The notes under the pieces: generated by a model
The model's database searches: none
What the model saw: only the letters and a program-made list of their open reading frames with translations
What the model was told of the DNA's origin: nothing
Position numbers and translations under genes: made by a program
Shown: positions 9,081 to 17,978 of the stretch, one piece after another
Numbering within the stretch: the stretch's first letter is position 1
Layout of the letters: each line of letters begins with the position of its first letter
From: Bradyrhizobium lupini
GTDB taxonomy: Bacteria; Pseudomonadota; Alphaproteobacteria; Rhizobiales; Xanthobacteraceae
DNA length: 64,000 bases
Assembly: GCF_040939785.1 (NCBI RefSeq)
Contig: NZ_CP162553.1
Span: 5,847,001 to 5,911,000 of the forward strand
Reading direction: 5' to 3'

Positions 9081-11963
9081 GTGATCGAGCTCTCGGCAGG
9101 ACAGGGCCCCCGCGGCCGCGACGCCGCGGCGATCCCAGATTTCGATGCCGTCGCGTTCGGGCCATTTTCGCTGCGGTCGCGGCTGCTGGAGAAGGATGGC
9201 TTGCCGGTCAGGCTCGGCAGCCGCGCGACGGATATTCTGCGCCTGCTGGTCAGTCGCGCCGGCGAAGTGGTCCCGAAGAACGAAATTCTCGGCTATGCGT
9301 GGTCCGGACTTTCCGTCGAGGAGGTCAGCCTGCGCGTCCATGTCGCGGAGCTGCGCAAGGTGCTCGGCGACGGAAAGGATGGTGCCCGCTACATTACCAA
9401 CATCCCGGGCCGGGGCTATTGCTTTGTCGCGCCCGTGCGGCGTGGCGGGCGCGCGGAGGTGGCTACACCGGCGTCGCGTGTGCCTGAAAGGGCCGCGCCG
9501 CCACCGTCGCTACCGCGCCGATTGGACCGGATGGTCGGGCGAGAGGACGCCGTGGCCGAGTTGGCAGCGCGCTTGCTCCGCGATCGCTTCGTCACGCTGC
9601 GAGGGCCGGGCGGCATCGGAAAGACCACCGTTGCGACTGCGCTCGCGCACGAGATGTGCGATAGCTTCGACGGCAACGTCCATTTCCTCGAATTCGGTCC
9701 GCTCAAGGACGGAGCGCTGGTCGCGAGCACGGTTGCAGCCGCGTTGGGCCTCGTCGTGCACCACGAGGACCCCTCGGCCAGCATCGTCAATTTCCTGCGC
9801 GGCCGCCGGCTGCTTCTCGTGCTCGACAGCTGCGAGCACGTCATCGAGGAGGTCGCGCGCCTTGCAGAAAACATCTACCGGGAGGCGCCTGGCATCGTCA
9901 TCCTCGCAACCAGCCGCGAGTCGCTGCTGGTGGAAGGCGAGCAGATTTTCGAGCTCGTTTCGCTCCCCGGTCCGCCGCAGGGCACCCGCCTCAGTGCCGG
10001 CGAGGTGCTTGCTTATCCCGCCGTGCGCCTGTTCGTCGATCGCGCCGTCGCGGCGGGGCATCGCGACGACATCACCGACGAGGATGCCGAAGTCCTGGCC
10101 CGGATTTGCGGCAAGCTCGACGGCATCGCGCTGGCGATCGAGCTGGCTGCCGCACGTGTCGGTCTCTATGGACTGCGCGAGATGGCGGCGCTGCTCGACA
10201 ACCGGCTGCAGCTCGAATGGCGCGGGCGGCGGACGGCGCCGCCGCGGCAGCAGACGCTCGGCGCTACGCTCGACTGGAGTTTCGGTCTGATCGGCGAGAG
10301 CGAGCGGATCGTATTTCAGCGCCTCGCCGTCTTCGCAGGTCACTTCACGTTGAGGGGCGCGATAGCAGTCGCGGCCGGGGCGGAGATGGCGGAGGATCGC
10401 GTCGTCGAGGCCCTGGAGCAACTCGTGGTGAAGTCGCTGGTTTCCACCCAGCCGGACGGCGCATCGCGGCGCTATCGCCTGCTCGACGCAACGCGTGCCT
10501 ATGCCCTGCAGAAACTGGCCGACGGCGGACAGCTGGCGCAGATCGCGCATCGTCATGCTCTCTATGTTCAATGCACGCTCGAAGCGGGCATGAGGGACAA
10601 GGAGGGCAGCGATCATGCGTCACGTTTGCAGGAAAGCGCGAGCCTGCTCGCCGATGCCCGCGCTGCGCTGCAATGGGCTTATGCCAACGACGACGGCGCC
10701 GGCTTGCGCGTGCCGCTCGCCGGCAGCTGCACAAGGCTGTTCGTCGAACTCAATTTGCTGAACGAGGCCCGCATCTGGTCCGATCGCGCACTCGCAATGC
10801 TGGACGAGGCCGACCGGGGCGGCGCATGGGAGCTCGAGCTTCAGTCGACGCTCGGTCACGCCTTGATGTTCACCGAACGTAACAGCGAGCAGGTGGAAGC
10901 GGCGCTCAGGCGCGGGCTGGAAATAGCGGAAGCGCTTTCCGATCACGCCAACACATTCAGGCTGTTGTCCCGGCTCAACATGTTCTACCGCCGGACCGGT
11001 CGCTATCGGCATCTGGTGCCGACTGCGCTTCACGCCGAGCGGATTGCCCGCGTCATCGGCGATACCGCGGGCATCGCCGGGAGCAAAGCGCTGCTCGGCG
11101 TGTCATATCACCTCGCCGGAGACCAGGCCGCGGCGCAGGCTCATCTCGACCAGGGCCTGCGAGACGACGCTGCGCTCCGCGGCACCCAACCCGGGCATTT
11201 CGCCTATTCACGCACACCGCAAATTCCGCTCGCGCGCGTGCTATGGCTGCGCGGCTTTCCCGATCGTGCGCTCGAATGCATCCGGCCGCTGGTCGGCGCT
11301 TCGGCGCCGCATGACGTGGTCATGCATTGTATCGCATTATGCTGGTCCGCTTCGGTATTCGGCTGGCTCGGCGACTGGTCGTCGGTCGAGGCCATGACCG
11401 GTCGTCTGACCGCGCATGCGAGCATGCACGGGCTCGTGCCTTACGAAGCCGTCGCGGCGGGTTTTCGGGCGCAGAGCATGATCGCTCGGGGCGAGGCGGC
11501 CGGCGGCGTCGACCTGATGCGGAGTGCGCTTCCACGCCTGCATGCCGACCGCTACGAACTCTATGCCTCGGCGTTCGCCGCGGATCTGTCTCGGGGCCTG
11601 GTCAGCTTGGGACAATTGACGGAAGGCATTCAGGTTCTTCACGAAACCATTCTGCGGGTCGAGCGGGAAGGCGGCGCGTTCGACATGCCCGAGCTGCTCC
11701 GTCTGCGGGGAGAGCTGGAGGTCCAGGGCGGCAATCCCGACGCGGCCGAGGCCGATCTTGTCGCCTCGATCTCGCTCGCCGAACAGCAGGGCGCGCTATC
11801 GTGGCGGCTGCGAGCCGAGATGTCGCTGGCGCGGCTTCGAACCCGGCAGCATGTGCAAAATCCGCTCGAACAGCTCGCTCAAACCTATGCCCGGTTCTCC
11901 GAAGGGTTCGAGACCGCCGATCTCATTGCAGCACGGCGCATGTTGAACGAACCGGGGGCCTGA
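9081..11963 (+). CDS. Winged-helix / STAND ATPase / TPR regulator, paralogue A
   Basis: A protein of 960 residues, GTG start. Residues about 18-110 form an OmpR/CadC-type winged helix (FGPFSLRSRLLEKDG, then EVVPKNEILGYAWSGLSVEEVSLRVHVAELRKVLGD, ending in the NIPGRGYCFVAPV signature). A P-loop NTPase follows: Walker A GPGGIGKT at about 175-182, Walker B LLLVLDSCEHV at about 243-253, and the sensor-like ILATSRES. The last 450 residues are helical repeats of TPR type. This layout (DNA binding + NB-ARC-like switch + repeat sensor) marks the STAND class, where ligand and ATP control oligomerisation. There is no receiver domain. It is divergent from araC and faces an exported alpha/beta hydrolase. 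Paralogues lie at 14809 and 27700. It is the best candidate, with paralogue B, for binding the CTAAC sites. Confidence 0.88.
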   Translation: MIELSAGQGPRGRDAAAIPDFDAVAFGPFSLRSRLLEKDGLPVRLGSRATDILRLLVSRAGEVVPKNEILGYAWSGLSVEEVSLRVHVAELRKVLGDGKDGARYITNIPGRGYCFVAPVRRGGRAEVATPASRVPERAAPPPSLPRRLDRMVGREDAVAELAARLLRDRFVTLRGPGGIGKTTVATALAHEMCDSFDGNVHFLEFGPLKDGALVASTVAAALGLVVHHEDPSASIVNFLRGRRLLLVLDSCEHVIEEVARLAENIYREAPGIVILATSRESLLVEGEQIFELVSLPGPPQGTRLSAGEVLAYPAVRLFVDRAVAAGHRDDITDEDAEVLARICGKLDGIALAIELAAARVGLYGLREMAALLDNRLQLEWRGRRTAPPRQQTLGATLDWSFGLIGESERIVFQRLAVFAGHFTLRGAIAVAAGAEMAEDRVVEALEQLVVKSLVSTQPDGASRRYRLLDATRAYALQKLADGGQLAQIAHRHALYVQCTLEAGMRDKEGSDHASRLQESASLLADARAALQWAYANDDGAGLRVPLAGSCTRLFVELNLLNEARIWSDRALAMLDEADRGGAWELELQSTLGHALMFTERNSEQVEAALRRGLEIAEALSDHANTFRLLSRLNMFYRRTGRYRHLVPTALHAERIARVIGDTAGIAGSKALLGVSYHLAGDQAAAQAHLDQGLRDDAALRGTQPGHFAYSRTPQIPLARVLWLRGFPDRALECIRPLVGASAPHDVVMHCIALCWSASVFGWLGDWSSVEAMTGRLTAHASMHGLVPYEAVAAGFRAQSMIARGEAAGGVDLMRSALPRLHADRYELYASAFAADLSRGLVSLGQLTEGIQVLHETILRVEREGGAFDMPELLRLRGELEVQGGNPDAAEADLVASISLAEQQGALSWRLRAEMSLARLRTRQHVQNPLEQLAQTYARFSEGFETADLIAARRMLNEPGA

Positions 11964-11993
11964 ACAGTCGATACGACCGTCTCTTCTCGCTGC

Positions 11994-12015
11994 TGAGCGC
12001 GTCCATCAGCGCTCA
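11994..12015. terminator. Possible terminator between convergent genes
   Basis: A seven-base stem TGAGCGC / GCGCTCA with an eight-base loop lies between the regulator (ends 11963) and the hydrolase (minus strand, ends 12013). There is no clear T tract, so function is uncertain. Confidence 0.35.
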
Positions 12016-12969
12016 ACCCTTGTGTCCAGCCAGCCGCCCCAGGAAGTCGCGGACAAGCAAAGCGATCTCGTCGGTGGCTTCATTCAGCGCGAAGTGGCCG
12101 GCTTCGAGAATGTGAACCTCGGCATCCGGCACGTCGTCGCGATAGGCCGTCGCGCCTGCGACGGCGAATGACGGATCGTATTCGCCCCAGACCACCAGCG
12201 TCGGTGGCCGCGTCTGGCGCAACCAAGCCTGCCATTTCGGATAGGAGGCGACGTTGGTCCGGTAATCCAGGAACAGCGTGGTCTGAATCTCGGCCTGGCC
12301 GGGACGCGTCAGGAACGCGTATTCGTCGATCCAGGTGTCGGGGTCATAGCGCTCGGGACGCGGACTGGAGCCGAGATGCCGCTGACGCGTCGCCTCCAGG
12401 GACGTAAAGTTGGCCTTGAGCGCCTCGACCTCGTGCGCCGGGTCGGCCCAGTACTTCCTGCGCGCATTCCAGAGCGGGCTCAGCCCCTGCTCGTGCGAAA
12501 CCGCGTTCTGGACGATGACACCGCGGACGCGTTCGGGATGCGCCAGCGCCATGCGGAAGCCGACAGGGCCTCCGTAGTCCTGCATGAACAGGACGTAGTC
12601 GGTGAGGCCGAGCTTCGTTGTGAGCTCGCCGATCACGGCGGCGATGTTGTCGAACGTATAGGTGAAGTCGCATGGCGGCGGCGCGCTGCTGTTGCCGAAG
12701 CCGGGATAGTCCGGCGCGATGAGATGATATTTGTCGGCGAGCAGCGGCATCAGCGGCTCCCACATCCGCGACGACGAGGGAAATCCGTGGAGCAGCAGCA
12801 CCGTCGGAGCGTCGGTGGGCCCAGCCTCGCGGTAGAAAATCTCGAGACCCCGGATATCGGTCTTGTGATAGCTGATCGAGCGCCGGCTCGATCGCAGATC
12901 CTGTGCCGAGGCCTGCACGGTCGCGCAGGCCAAAGCGGCCGATAGGGCAAGAGTGGCTGGGATGTTCAT
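12013..12969 (-). CDS. Exported alpha/beta hydrolase, haloalkane dehalogenase/epoxide hydrolase-like
   Basis: Start chosen at the ATG of 12969, which has GGAG eleven bases upstream and opens a signal peptide ending near ASAQ (residue 23). The frame continues upstream but without resemblance. The mature part shows the oxyanion motif HGFPSSSRMW and the nucleophile motif FMQDYGGPV with Asp131; an Asp, not a Ser, at the elbow is typical of epoxide hydrolases and haloalkane dehalogenases. The catalytic His lies in LEAGHFALNE near the C-terminus and the acid probably in VVWGEYDP. The protein should act in the periplasm on an epoxide, halide or related ester. It is convergent with regulator A. Confidence 0.85.
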   Translation of the reverse strand: MNIPATLALSAALACATVQASAQDLRSSRRSISYHKTDIRGLEIFYREAGPTDAPTVLLLHGFPSSSRMWEPLMPLLADKYHLIAPDYPGFGNSSAPPPCDFTYTFDNIAAVIGELTTKLGLTDYVLFMQDYGGPVGFRMALAHPERVRGVIVQNAVSHEQGLSPLWNARRKYWADPAHEVEALKANFTSLEATRQRHLGSSPRPERYDPDTWIDEYAFLTRPGQAEIQTTLFLDYRTNVASYPKWQAWLRQTRPPTLVVWGEYDPSFAVAGATAYRDDVPDAEVHILEAGHFALNEATDEIALLVRDFLGRLAGHKG

Positions 12970-13091
12970 GTCATCGCTCCGAATTCGGCATGTGAGGTGA
13001 AGATGTGTCGCAAGTAGGGGACATCCCCTTGTGACGGCGGCGTCGAGAGGCACCATCGCGGGCGCCTCTCGCGATGTGCCGCATCTGGGCT

Positions 13092-13793
13092 TTACGACGC
13101 GCGCGCCAGCGGCTCGCCCTTCAGGGCGGCGAGCAGGGCCTGCGCGGCCGGACCCGAGGAGTGCGGGTTCTGGCCCGCGATCAAGAGGCCGTCGGTGACG
13201 ACGTGAACGCCCCAGTTTGCCGTCTTCGAGAAGACGGCGCCAAGCTTCAGCATTTCGTCTTCGACCAGGAAAGGCACCACCTTGGTGAGGCCGACGTCCT
13301 CCTCTTCACCATTGGTGAAACCGGTCACCTCCTTGCCCTGAACCAGGGGCTTGCCGTCGGGCGTCTTGACGTGGCGCAGCGCACCAGTCGAATGGCAGAC
13401 CACGGCGACTGTCTTGCCGGCGGCAAGGAAGGATTCGATGAGCTTGACCGAGTCCTTGTCCTCGGCGAGGTCCCACATCGGGCCGTGACCGCCGGGATAG
13501 AAGACGGTGTCGAAATCTTCCTGCTTGACGCTGTCGAGGCGAACCGTCTTGTCGAGTTGGGCTTCGGCGGCGACGTCGGCCTCGAAGCGTAGCGTCAGGT
13601 CGGTGCGGAATTCGCGCTCGTTGCTCTTGGGGTCGAGCGGCGGACGGCCGCCTTTCGGCGAGGCGAGGGTGATCTCGGCCCCGGAATCCCTAAAGATGAA
13701 ATAGGGGGCGGCGAGCTCCTCGAGCCAGAAGCCCGTCTTGCGCCCGGTGTTGCCGAGCTGATCGTGCGAGGTGATGACCATCAATATTTTCAT
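13092..13793 (-). CDS. DJ-1/PfpI superfamily protein (type 1 glutamine amidotransferase-like, Hsp31 group)
   Basis: A protein of 233 residues with start at 13793 (AGGAGA nine bases upstream). It opens with MKILMVITSHDQLGNTG. The nucleophile elbow is VVCHSTGAL with Cys133, and the conserved acidic partner is in the ITLASPKGG/YPGGHGPMWD region. This matches the larger DJ-1 family members related to Hsp31, several of which are glyoxalase III or deglycase-like enzymes acting on methylglyoxal (family knowledge; some activities are disputed). It is cytoplasmic. A CTAAC site lies 135 bases upstream, so it probably belongs to the local regulon. Confidence 0.85.
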   Translation of the reverse strand: MKILMVITSHDQLGNTGRKTGFWLEELAAPYFIFRDSGAEITLASPKGGRPPLDPKSNEREFRTDLTLRFEADVAAEAQLDKTVRLDSVKQEDFDTVFYPGGHGPMWDLAEDKDSVKLIESFLAAGKTVAVVCHSTGALRHVKTPDGKPLVQGKEVTGFTNGEEEDVGLTKVVPFLVEDEMLKLGAVFSKTANWGVHVVTDGLLIAGQNPHSSGPAAQALLAALKGEPLARAS

Positions 13794-13927
13794 GACCGTT
13801 CTCCTTGAGTGCGTTTGCTGCGATGACGCGCTCCATTGCGGTGGAGATGCGCGGAGCTGGGTCTCGTTCGAGCACGTCACGTCGTTCGTTGCTCGCGACC
13901 CCAATCTGCGCTCAAGGCTGACTGTTG

Positions 13928-13956
13928 GCTCGTTATGTATTGTTAGACGTTGAGAG
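13928..13956 (-). promoter_or_regulatory. CTAAC direct-repeat operator, site 2 (upstream of DJ-1 gene)
   Basis: On the minus strand: CTCTC, N5, CTAAC, N5, ATAAC, then GAGC. The outermost box is degenerate; the inner two and the GAGC tail match the other sites, with the same 10-bp phase. It lies 135 bases upstream of the ATG at 13793. Confidence 0.65.
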
Positions 13957-13977
13957 TTGGAGATATCGCGCGGGCCG

Positions 13978-14685
13978 CTACTCGAAGACGGCGTCAAAGA
14001 TCTCGACATCCATCAGCACGGGCTTGGCGACCACGGTTCCGTCGGGCCGCAGCGTCTGCGCGCGTCGGAGCGTCGGCACCACGATGCCGCCGAAGCTGTC
14101 ATGGGCCCAGGAGTAATGCGCGACTTTCATTCCGAACAGATCGTGATCGGTCCGCCGTTGCAATGCGTTCTCGTCGAAATAGAAGATCTGTTCGGGCGCG
14201 AGCGTGATCAGGCTCGGTGGGAATTGCGCCCGCAGCCGCCGCCATGACTCGTTATTCTCCTGCCACGGCGGCAGCTCCTCCACCAAGACATCGGGATGGG
14301 CGAGCAGGAATGGATTGGTCAGATAATTCCAGATCGCGACGCCGCAGAAGAAGACGAGATGCAGCTCGCCCGCGAGCGCGGGCGAACCGGCCTCGGTGAA
14401 CGCAAGACTCGGATTGCGCCAGGTCCGCAGAATCTCACCTTCGAGGCTTTCGATCGTGATCGCGTCCGGCTGAAACGAGCCGGAGTGTTCGCCTCCGGTG
14501 ATGCCGGTGAAGCGGACCGATTGCGTGCGGGTCGAGCCCTCCGCCGTCACGTCCTTGAATTCGCTGGCATGTCCGGTGCTGGAGAACAGCGTTCCCGCGA
14601 CGGAGAGGTGAAGCGTGAACCGGCTCAAGCTATTCCAGCGGGCCATTCCGCCGCTGGCATCAATTACATCGTCAAGAAGCGCCAT
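13978..14685 (-). CDS. Conserved hypothetical protein, 235 residues
   Basis: No named family is recognised. There is no signal peptide and no membrane segment. The text reads as an antiparallel beta-rich protein: FTLHLSVAGTLFS, SVRFTGITGGEHSGSF, ITIESLEGEILRTW, then an aromatic cluster (IWNYLTNPFLL) and IFYFDENALQRRTDHDLFG, reminiscent of small lipocalin- or LolA-like ligand-binding folds (inference only). Start at the ATG of 14685, with only a weak ribosome site. Its promoter region contains a CTAAC site 56 bases upstream, so it belongs with the neighbouring detoxification genes. It is followed by the DJ-1 gene on the same strand. Confidence 0.7.
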   Translation of the reverse strand: MALLDDVIDASGGMARWNSLSRFTLHLSVAGTLFSSTGHASEFKDVTAEGSTRTQSVRFTGITGGEHSGSFQPDAITIESLEGEILRTWRNPSLAFTEAGSPALAGELHLVFFCGVAIWNYLTNPFLLAHPDVLVEELPPWQENNESWRRLRAQFPPSLITLAPEQIFYFDENALQRRTDHDLFGMKVAHYSWAHDSFGGIVVPTLRRAQTLRPDGTVVAKPVLMDVEIFDAVFE

Positions 14686-14740
14686 GTCCCGCCATATCCA
14701 CCATGAAGTGCCACCACCATGGCGGGGCGGATGCGGCTTG

Positions 14741-14769
14741 GCGTGTTAGAATTTGTTAGGAGTTGCGAG
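14741..14769 (-). promoter_or_regulatory. CTAAC direct-repeat operator, site 3 (upstream of the 13978-14685 gene)
   Basis: On the minus strand: CTCGC, N5, CTAAC, N5, CTAAC, then ACGC. Two boxes are perfect, the distal one is degenerate and the tail differs from GAGC. The phase is again ten bases. It lies 56 bases upstream of the ATG, where a -35 region could overlap. Confidence 0.6.
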
Positions 14770-14808
14770 CGGATAGCCTTGCGGTATCTCATTGAAGATA
14801 CTCTCAAT

Positions 14809-17646
14809 TCAGCGCCGCAAGGAGCTCCCTGGCGGCGACGAGATCACGGGTCTGGAGGCCCTCCTGGTACCGCGCGACGAGGGGGCGAGCAGGGCGCGTG
14901 CGTCGGCGGCTTTTCCGGCCCCGCGCCAAACCCGGCCGAGACTAATTGCTCCCCGCAGCTCCCAGCCGAGCGCGCTTTGGCGGCGTGACAGATCGAGCGA
15001 GTCCAGGAAGCAGCTTTCGGCCTCCGCGGCATTGCCCGACCGGGCGAGGATGTCGCCCTTGACCCTGAGCATCTCCGGCATGTCGAAGGATTCGCCATGA
15101 TCGGGAATCTCTGCGATGGCATCGTTGATGGTCTGCAAGGCTTCGTCGGCCTGGTTCTGCGCCACGAGTCCCTCCGCGAGCGCGGTCGCAAACACCGTGG
15201 TCATGATCCGGTGTCGCGTCGCGTACAGCGTGGCCTGGCTGCGGCGGAGGTGCTCGATGCCGGCGGCGACGTCGCCGCGGCGAAGCAGCAGCTCACCCTT
15301 CTGGCCGATGCCGACCGCGTGATAGGGCCCGAGGAAGTGCCGCGCGGAATGATCGATCAGCCGCTCGATCAGGATTTCCGCATTGGCCAAGTCGCCGACC
15401 CAGAGGAACACGTAGATGGTCCAGATCAAGGAAATACCGAGAGTGAGCGGCTGTTCGAGCAGTTCGGCTTCGCGAACGGTGTATCTCGACGCCTCGATCG
15501 CACGATCGGGCCGGCCGGTGAGCCAAAGCCCGCGTGCCAGCGCCACCAGTGCGACGATGCGGTCGTCATAGCCGAGATGGCCGATATTCAGCCGCTGCGA
15601 GCCGGGATTATGCAACATCGCGCTCTCGCAGAGCTGCACCGCCTTGTACTGGTTGCCGATCAAATGATGGGCGACGCCCAGCATCCATTCGACGTTCAGC
15701 GTGCTGGCGGGATCGTTCAGCTTCCGCGCGACGCTCTCGCCCTGTTCCCCGGTTCCGAGTGCTCCGTGAAAATCTCCGACCCTGGTGAGATAGATGTGCA
15801 ATCCGCGGAGCAGCCAGAGCTGCCAGTGCAAATCCTGGAGCTCCTGGGCAAGCTGGAGACTGCGCGTGAATGCCGAGCGGACCGCTTCGGTATTGCCCTG
15901 CGTGAACATCGCGGAGACGCCGAGCGCGGCCTGCAAGATCATTTCATTGCGGCCATCCACCGCGCTCGCGTCGAGGGACGCCAGCGCCTGCTGGGTCCAG
16001 CGGTAGCATTCGGTCAGCAATGTCAGCTCGAGAAAGAATTGCGCCGCCGACGCCGCCAGATCCACGCCGATCGTTCGGTCCCCGCCGTCCGAAAAGCTCC
16101 AGGTCAGCGCGGCCCGGACATTGGGCAGGTGGTCGGCATAGGGAAGAAAGCCTCCGGCGCTCTGCATGCCCGTGGATTTGAGAGCGATGTCACGCAGGAA
16201 ATCGCGGAAATATTCGGCGTGGGCACGTGCGACGCGGTCAGCTTCGCCGTTCTCGACGAGCTTCTCCGCGACGAAGGCACGCGTCGTATCCAGCAGGCGA
16301 TAGCGCAGCCGCCGCTCCGCAGGCGAGGTCGCGATCAGCGATTTGGAAAGCAGGTTGGAGATCGCCTCGGCGGCTTCTGCCTCGCCGATGCCCTGACAGG
16401 ATGCGACCGCAAGCGCGGCTTCCAGCGTGAACGGCCCGACGAAGGCCGACAATCCGCGCAGCGTTGCGCTTTCGGTTGCCGGCAGCAAATCATAGCTCCA
16501 GGCGAGCGCCGCACTCAGGGTGTGGTGTCGCGGGACAGCGGTGCGCCGGCCGCGCCATAGCAGGGAGAAACGGCTGTCGAGCAGCGAGGCGGTGCCGGCA
16601 ATGCCATAGGCGTTCACACGCCCGGCCGCGAGCTCGATCGCGAGCGCGATGCCGTCCAATCGACGGCAGATGTCGGCCACAAGCGGCGCATCCTCCTCGC
16701 TGAGCTCGAATTCGCTCAGGCTCTCTGCAATTCGTTCCACGAAGAGCTGAGTTGCGGGATAGGCAAGGATGTCGGCGATGCCGAGTCCGTCGCGCTGTGG
16801 CGGGCAATCCAGTGGAAACAGCCGATGGACACGCTCACCTTCGGCGCGGAAGGATTCGCGGCTGGTTGCGAGAATATGCAGCTCACCCGCTTCCCGGACG
16901 ATGCGCTCCGCCAGAGGGGCGAGATCGTCGAGGATGTGCTCGCAACTGTCGAAGACCATCAGCATCCGCCGGTTGCGCAGGAACGTCAGCAACCCCGGCA
17001 CCGGATCGTCGGAATTGACTGTCAGGCCCAGCGCGGCCGCGATCGTTCCCGCGACGAGCCGGGTCTCCCTCAGTGCGCCGAAATCGACAAAACACACCTG
17101 GCCGTCGAAGGCCGGGAGCTCGCCATGCGCCACGGCCAGTGCGACCGAGGTCTTGCCGATCCCGCCGGGACCGACGATCGTGACGAAGCGATGCAAGGCG
17201 AGCTCGGCGGAAATTCTCTGGACCGCATCGTCCCGCCCGATCATCTTTGCCAGCGGCGAGGGCAACGAGCGCGGCGAAGCAACGGGCAGGCTGGTCCGGT
17301 TCTCCGAAGGGGCAGCCCGGAGCAGCGCCGCCGTGAAGCAATAACCTCGTCCGGGGACGTTGACGACGTAGCGGGACCCTTCGCCCGGATCGCCCAAGGC
17401 CTTGCGCAGCGTCGTGATGTGAAAGCGCAGGCTGCCTTCGTCCACATTCACGTCGGCCCAGACCCGCCGGATCAACTCACGCTTGTCCACGACCTCGCCG
17501 GCGCGCTCGGCGAGAAAAACGAGGATGTCGAGCGCACGGCCGCCGAGGTGAACCGGGGCGCCGTCCTTCTCGAGCAGCCGCGTCTTTGCGAACAGCCGGA
17601 ATGGCCCGAAAGCAATGGCCGAATCCTGGTCGTTAGTGTCCGGCAC
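14809..17646 (-). CDS. Winged-helix / STAND ATPase / TPR regulator, paralogue B
   Basis: A protein of 945 residues with a GTG start at 17646, like its paralogues. The OmpR-type winged helix occupies about residues 10-105 (FGPFRLFAKTRLLEKDG ... VNVPGRGYCFTAALL). Walker A GPGGIGKT is at about 159-166, Walker B MLMVFDSCEHI follows, and ILATSRESFRAEGERV is the sensor-like motif. LVADICRRLDGIALAIELAAGRVNAYG belongs to the winged-helix part of an NB-ARC-like unit; the remainder is TPR-like. It is closer to paralogue C (27700-30539) than to A, and shares a 40-base upstream block with C. The orphan kinase gene is divergent across a 332-base region containing CTAAC site 4. It is a candidate activator or repressor of the CTAAC sites; its ligand is unknown. 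Confidence 0.88.
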   Translation of the reverse strand: MPDTNDQDSAIAFGPFRLFAKTRLLEKDGAPVHLGGRALDILVFLAERAGEVVDKRELIRRVWADVNVDEGSLRFHITTLRKALGDPGEGSRYVVNVPGRGYCFTAALLRAAPSENRTSLPVASPRSLPSPLAKMIGRDDAVQRISAELALHRFVTIVGPGGIGKTSVALAVAHGELPAFDGQVCFVDFGALRETRLVAGTIAAALGLTVNSDDPVPGLLTFLRNRRMLMVFDSCEHILDDLAPLAERIVREAGELHILATSRESFRAEGERVHRLFPLDCPPQRDGLGIADILAYPATQLFVERIAESLSEFELSEEDAPLVADICRRLDGIALAIELAAGRVNAYGIAGTASLLDSRFSLLWRGRRTAVPRHHTLSAALAWSYDLLPATESATLRGLSAFVGPFTLEAALAVASCQGIGEAEAAEAISNLLSKSLIATSPAERRLRYRLLDTTRAFVAEKLVENGEADRVARAHAEYFRDFLRDIALKSTGMQSAGGFLPYADHLPNVRAALTWSFSDGGDRTIGVDLAASAAQFFLELTLLTECYRWTQQALASLDASAVDGRNEMILQAALGVSAMFTQGNTEAVRSAFTRSLQLAQELQDLHWQLWLLRGLHIYLTRVGDFHGALGTGEQGESVARKLNDPASTLNVEWMLGVAHHLIGNQYKAVQLCESAMLHNPGSQRLNIGHLGYDDRIVALVALARGLWLTGRPDRAIEASRYTVREAELLEQPLTLGISLIWTIYVFLWVGDLANAEILIERLIDHSARHFLGPYHAVGIGQKGELLLRRGDVAAGIEHLRRSQATLYATRHRIMTTVFATALAEGLVAQNQADEALQTINDAIAEIPDHGESFDMPEMLRVKGDILARSGNAAEAESCFLDSLDLSRRQSALGWELRGAISLGRVWRGAGKAADARALLAPSSRGTRRASRPVISSPPGSSLRR

Positions 17647-17683
17647 GGGCCAATCATTCCAGTGAGAGCTGAACTCTGCACTT

Positions 17684-17723
17684 TGATCTAGCAGAAGGGA
17701 ACCCTGAGTAAACTGGTCGAAAG
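17684..17723 (-). promoter_or_regulatory. Promoter block shared with the paralogue at 30582
   Basis: Thirty of forty bases are identical, without gaps, to 30582-30621, which lies at the same place upstream of paralogue C. The block contains TTTACT and TAGATC on the minus strand, 16-17 bases apart, plausible -35 and -10 elements for the GTG start at 17646, and a strictly conserved TGGTCGAAAG/CGGTCGAAAG end. Conservation beyond the boxes suggests a shared binding site. Confidence 0.55.
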
Positions 17724-17884
17724 TGGCGAAATCGCGTGGAGGGTGCCGGCAATTGGCCGGTCGCGCGCGACGATCCGTCGCAAATTGTACTCAACGCGAG
17801 CCTCTTTCGGAGCGATCGGGACAACCCGGCAGTGTGCTTGACCGACCAGCTCACGTTCGGAGTGCCCGTCGTCGGACCCCCATC

Positions 17885-17913
17885 ATAACAGAATCTTGCA
17901 ACGTCTAACGAGC
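17885..17913 (+). promoter_or_regulatory. CTAAC direct-repeat operator, site 4 (upstream of the HisKA_2 kinase)
   Basis: ATAAC, N5, CTTGC, N5, CTAAC, then GAGC, again with ten-base phase. The middle box is degenerate. The last spacer plus box (AACGTCTAAC) is identical to that of site 2. It lies 66 bases upstream of the ATG at 17979. Confidence 0.6.
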
Positions 17914-17978
17914 AATGCGCGCGAACTGCATCCAGTATCCGTTCCGAGTTTGACGCTAATTCCAACGGGGAGGCTACG

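Larger units (their letters stand above)
17647..17978. other. 332-base divergent region between regulator B and the orphan kinase
   Basis: Holds the block conserved with paralogue C (17684-17723) and CTAAC site 4 (17885-17913). No gene is seen. Confidence 0.5.

Noticed and set aside
13009..13071. Hairpins between the DJ-1 gene and the exported hydrolase (GGGGACATCCCC and GAGAGGC...GCCTCTC)
   Set aside because: Inverted repeats are real but lack T tracts and have interrupted stems; I could not assign a terminator or operator.
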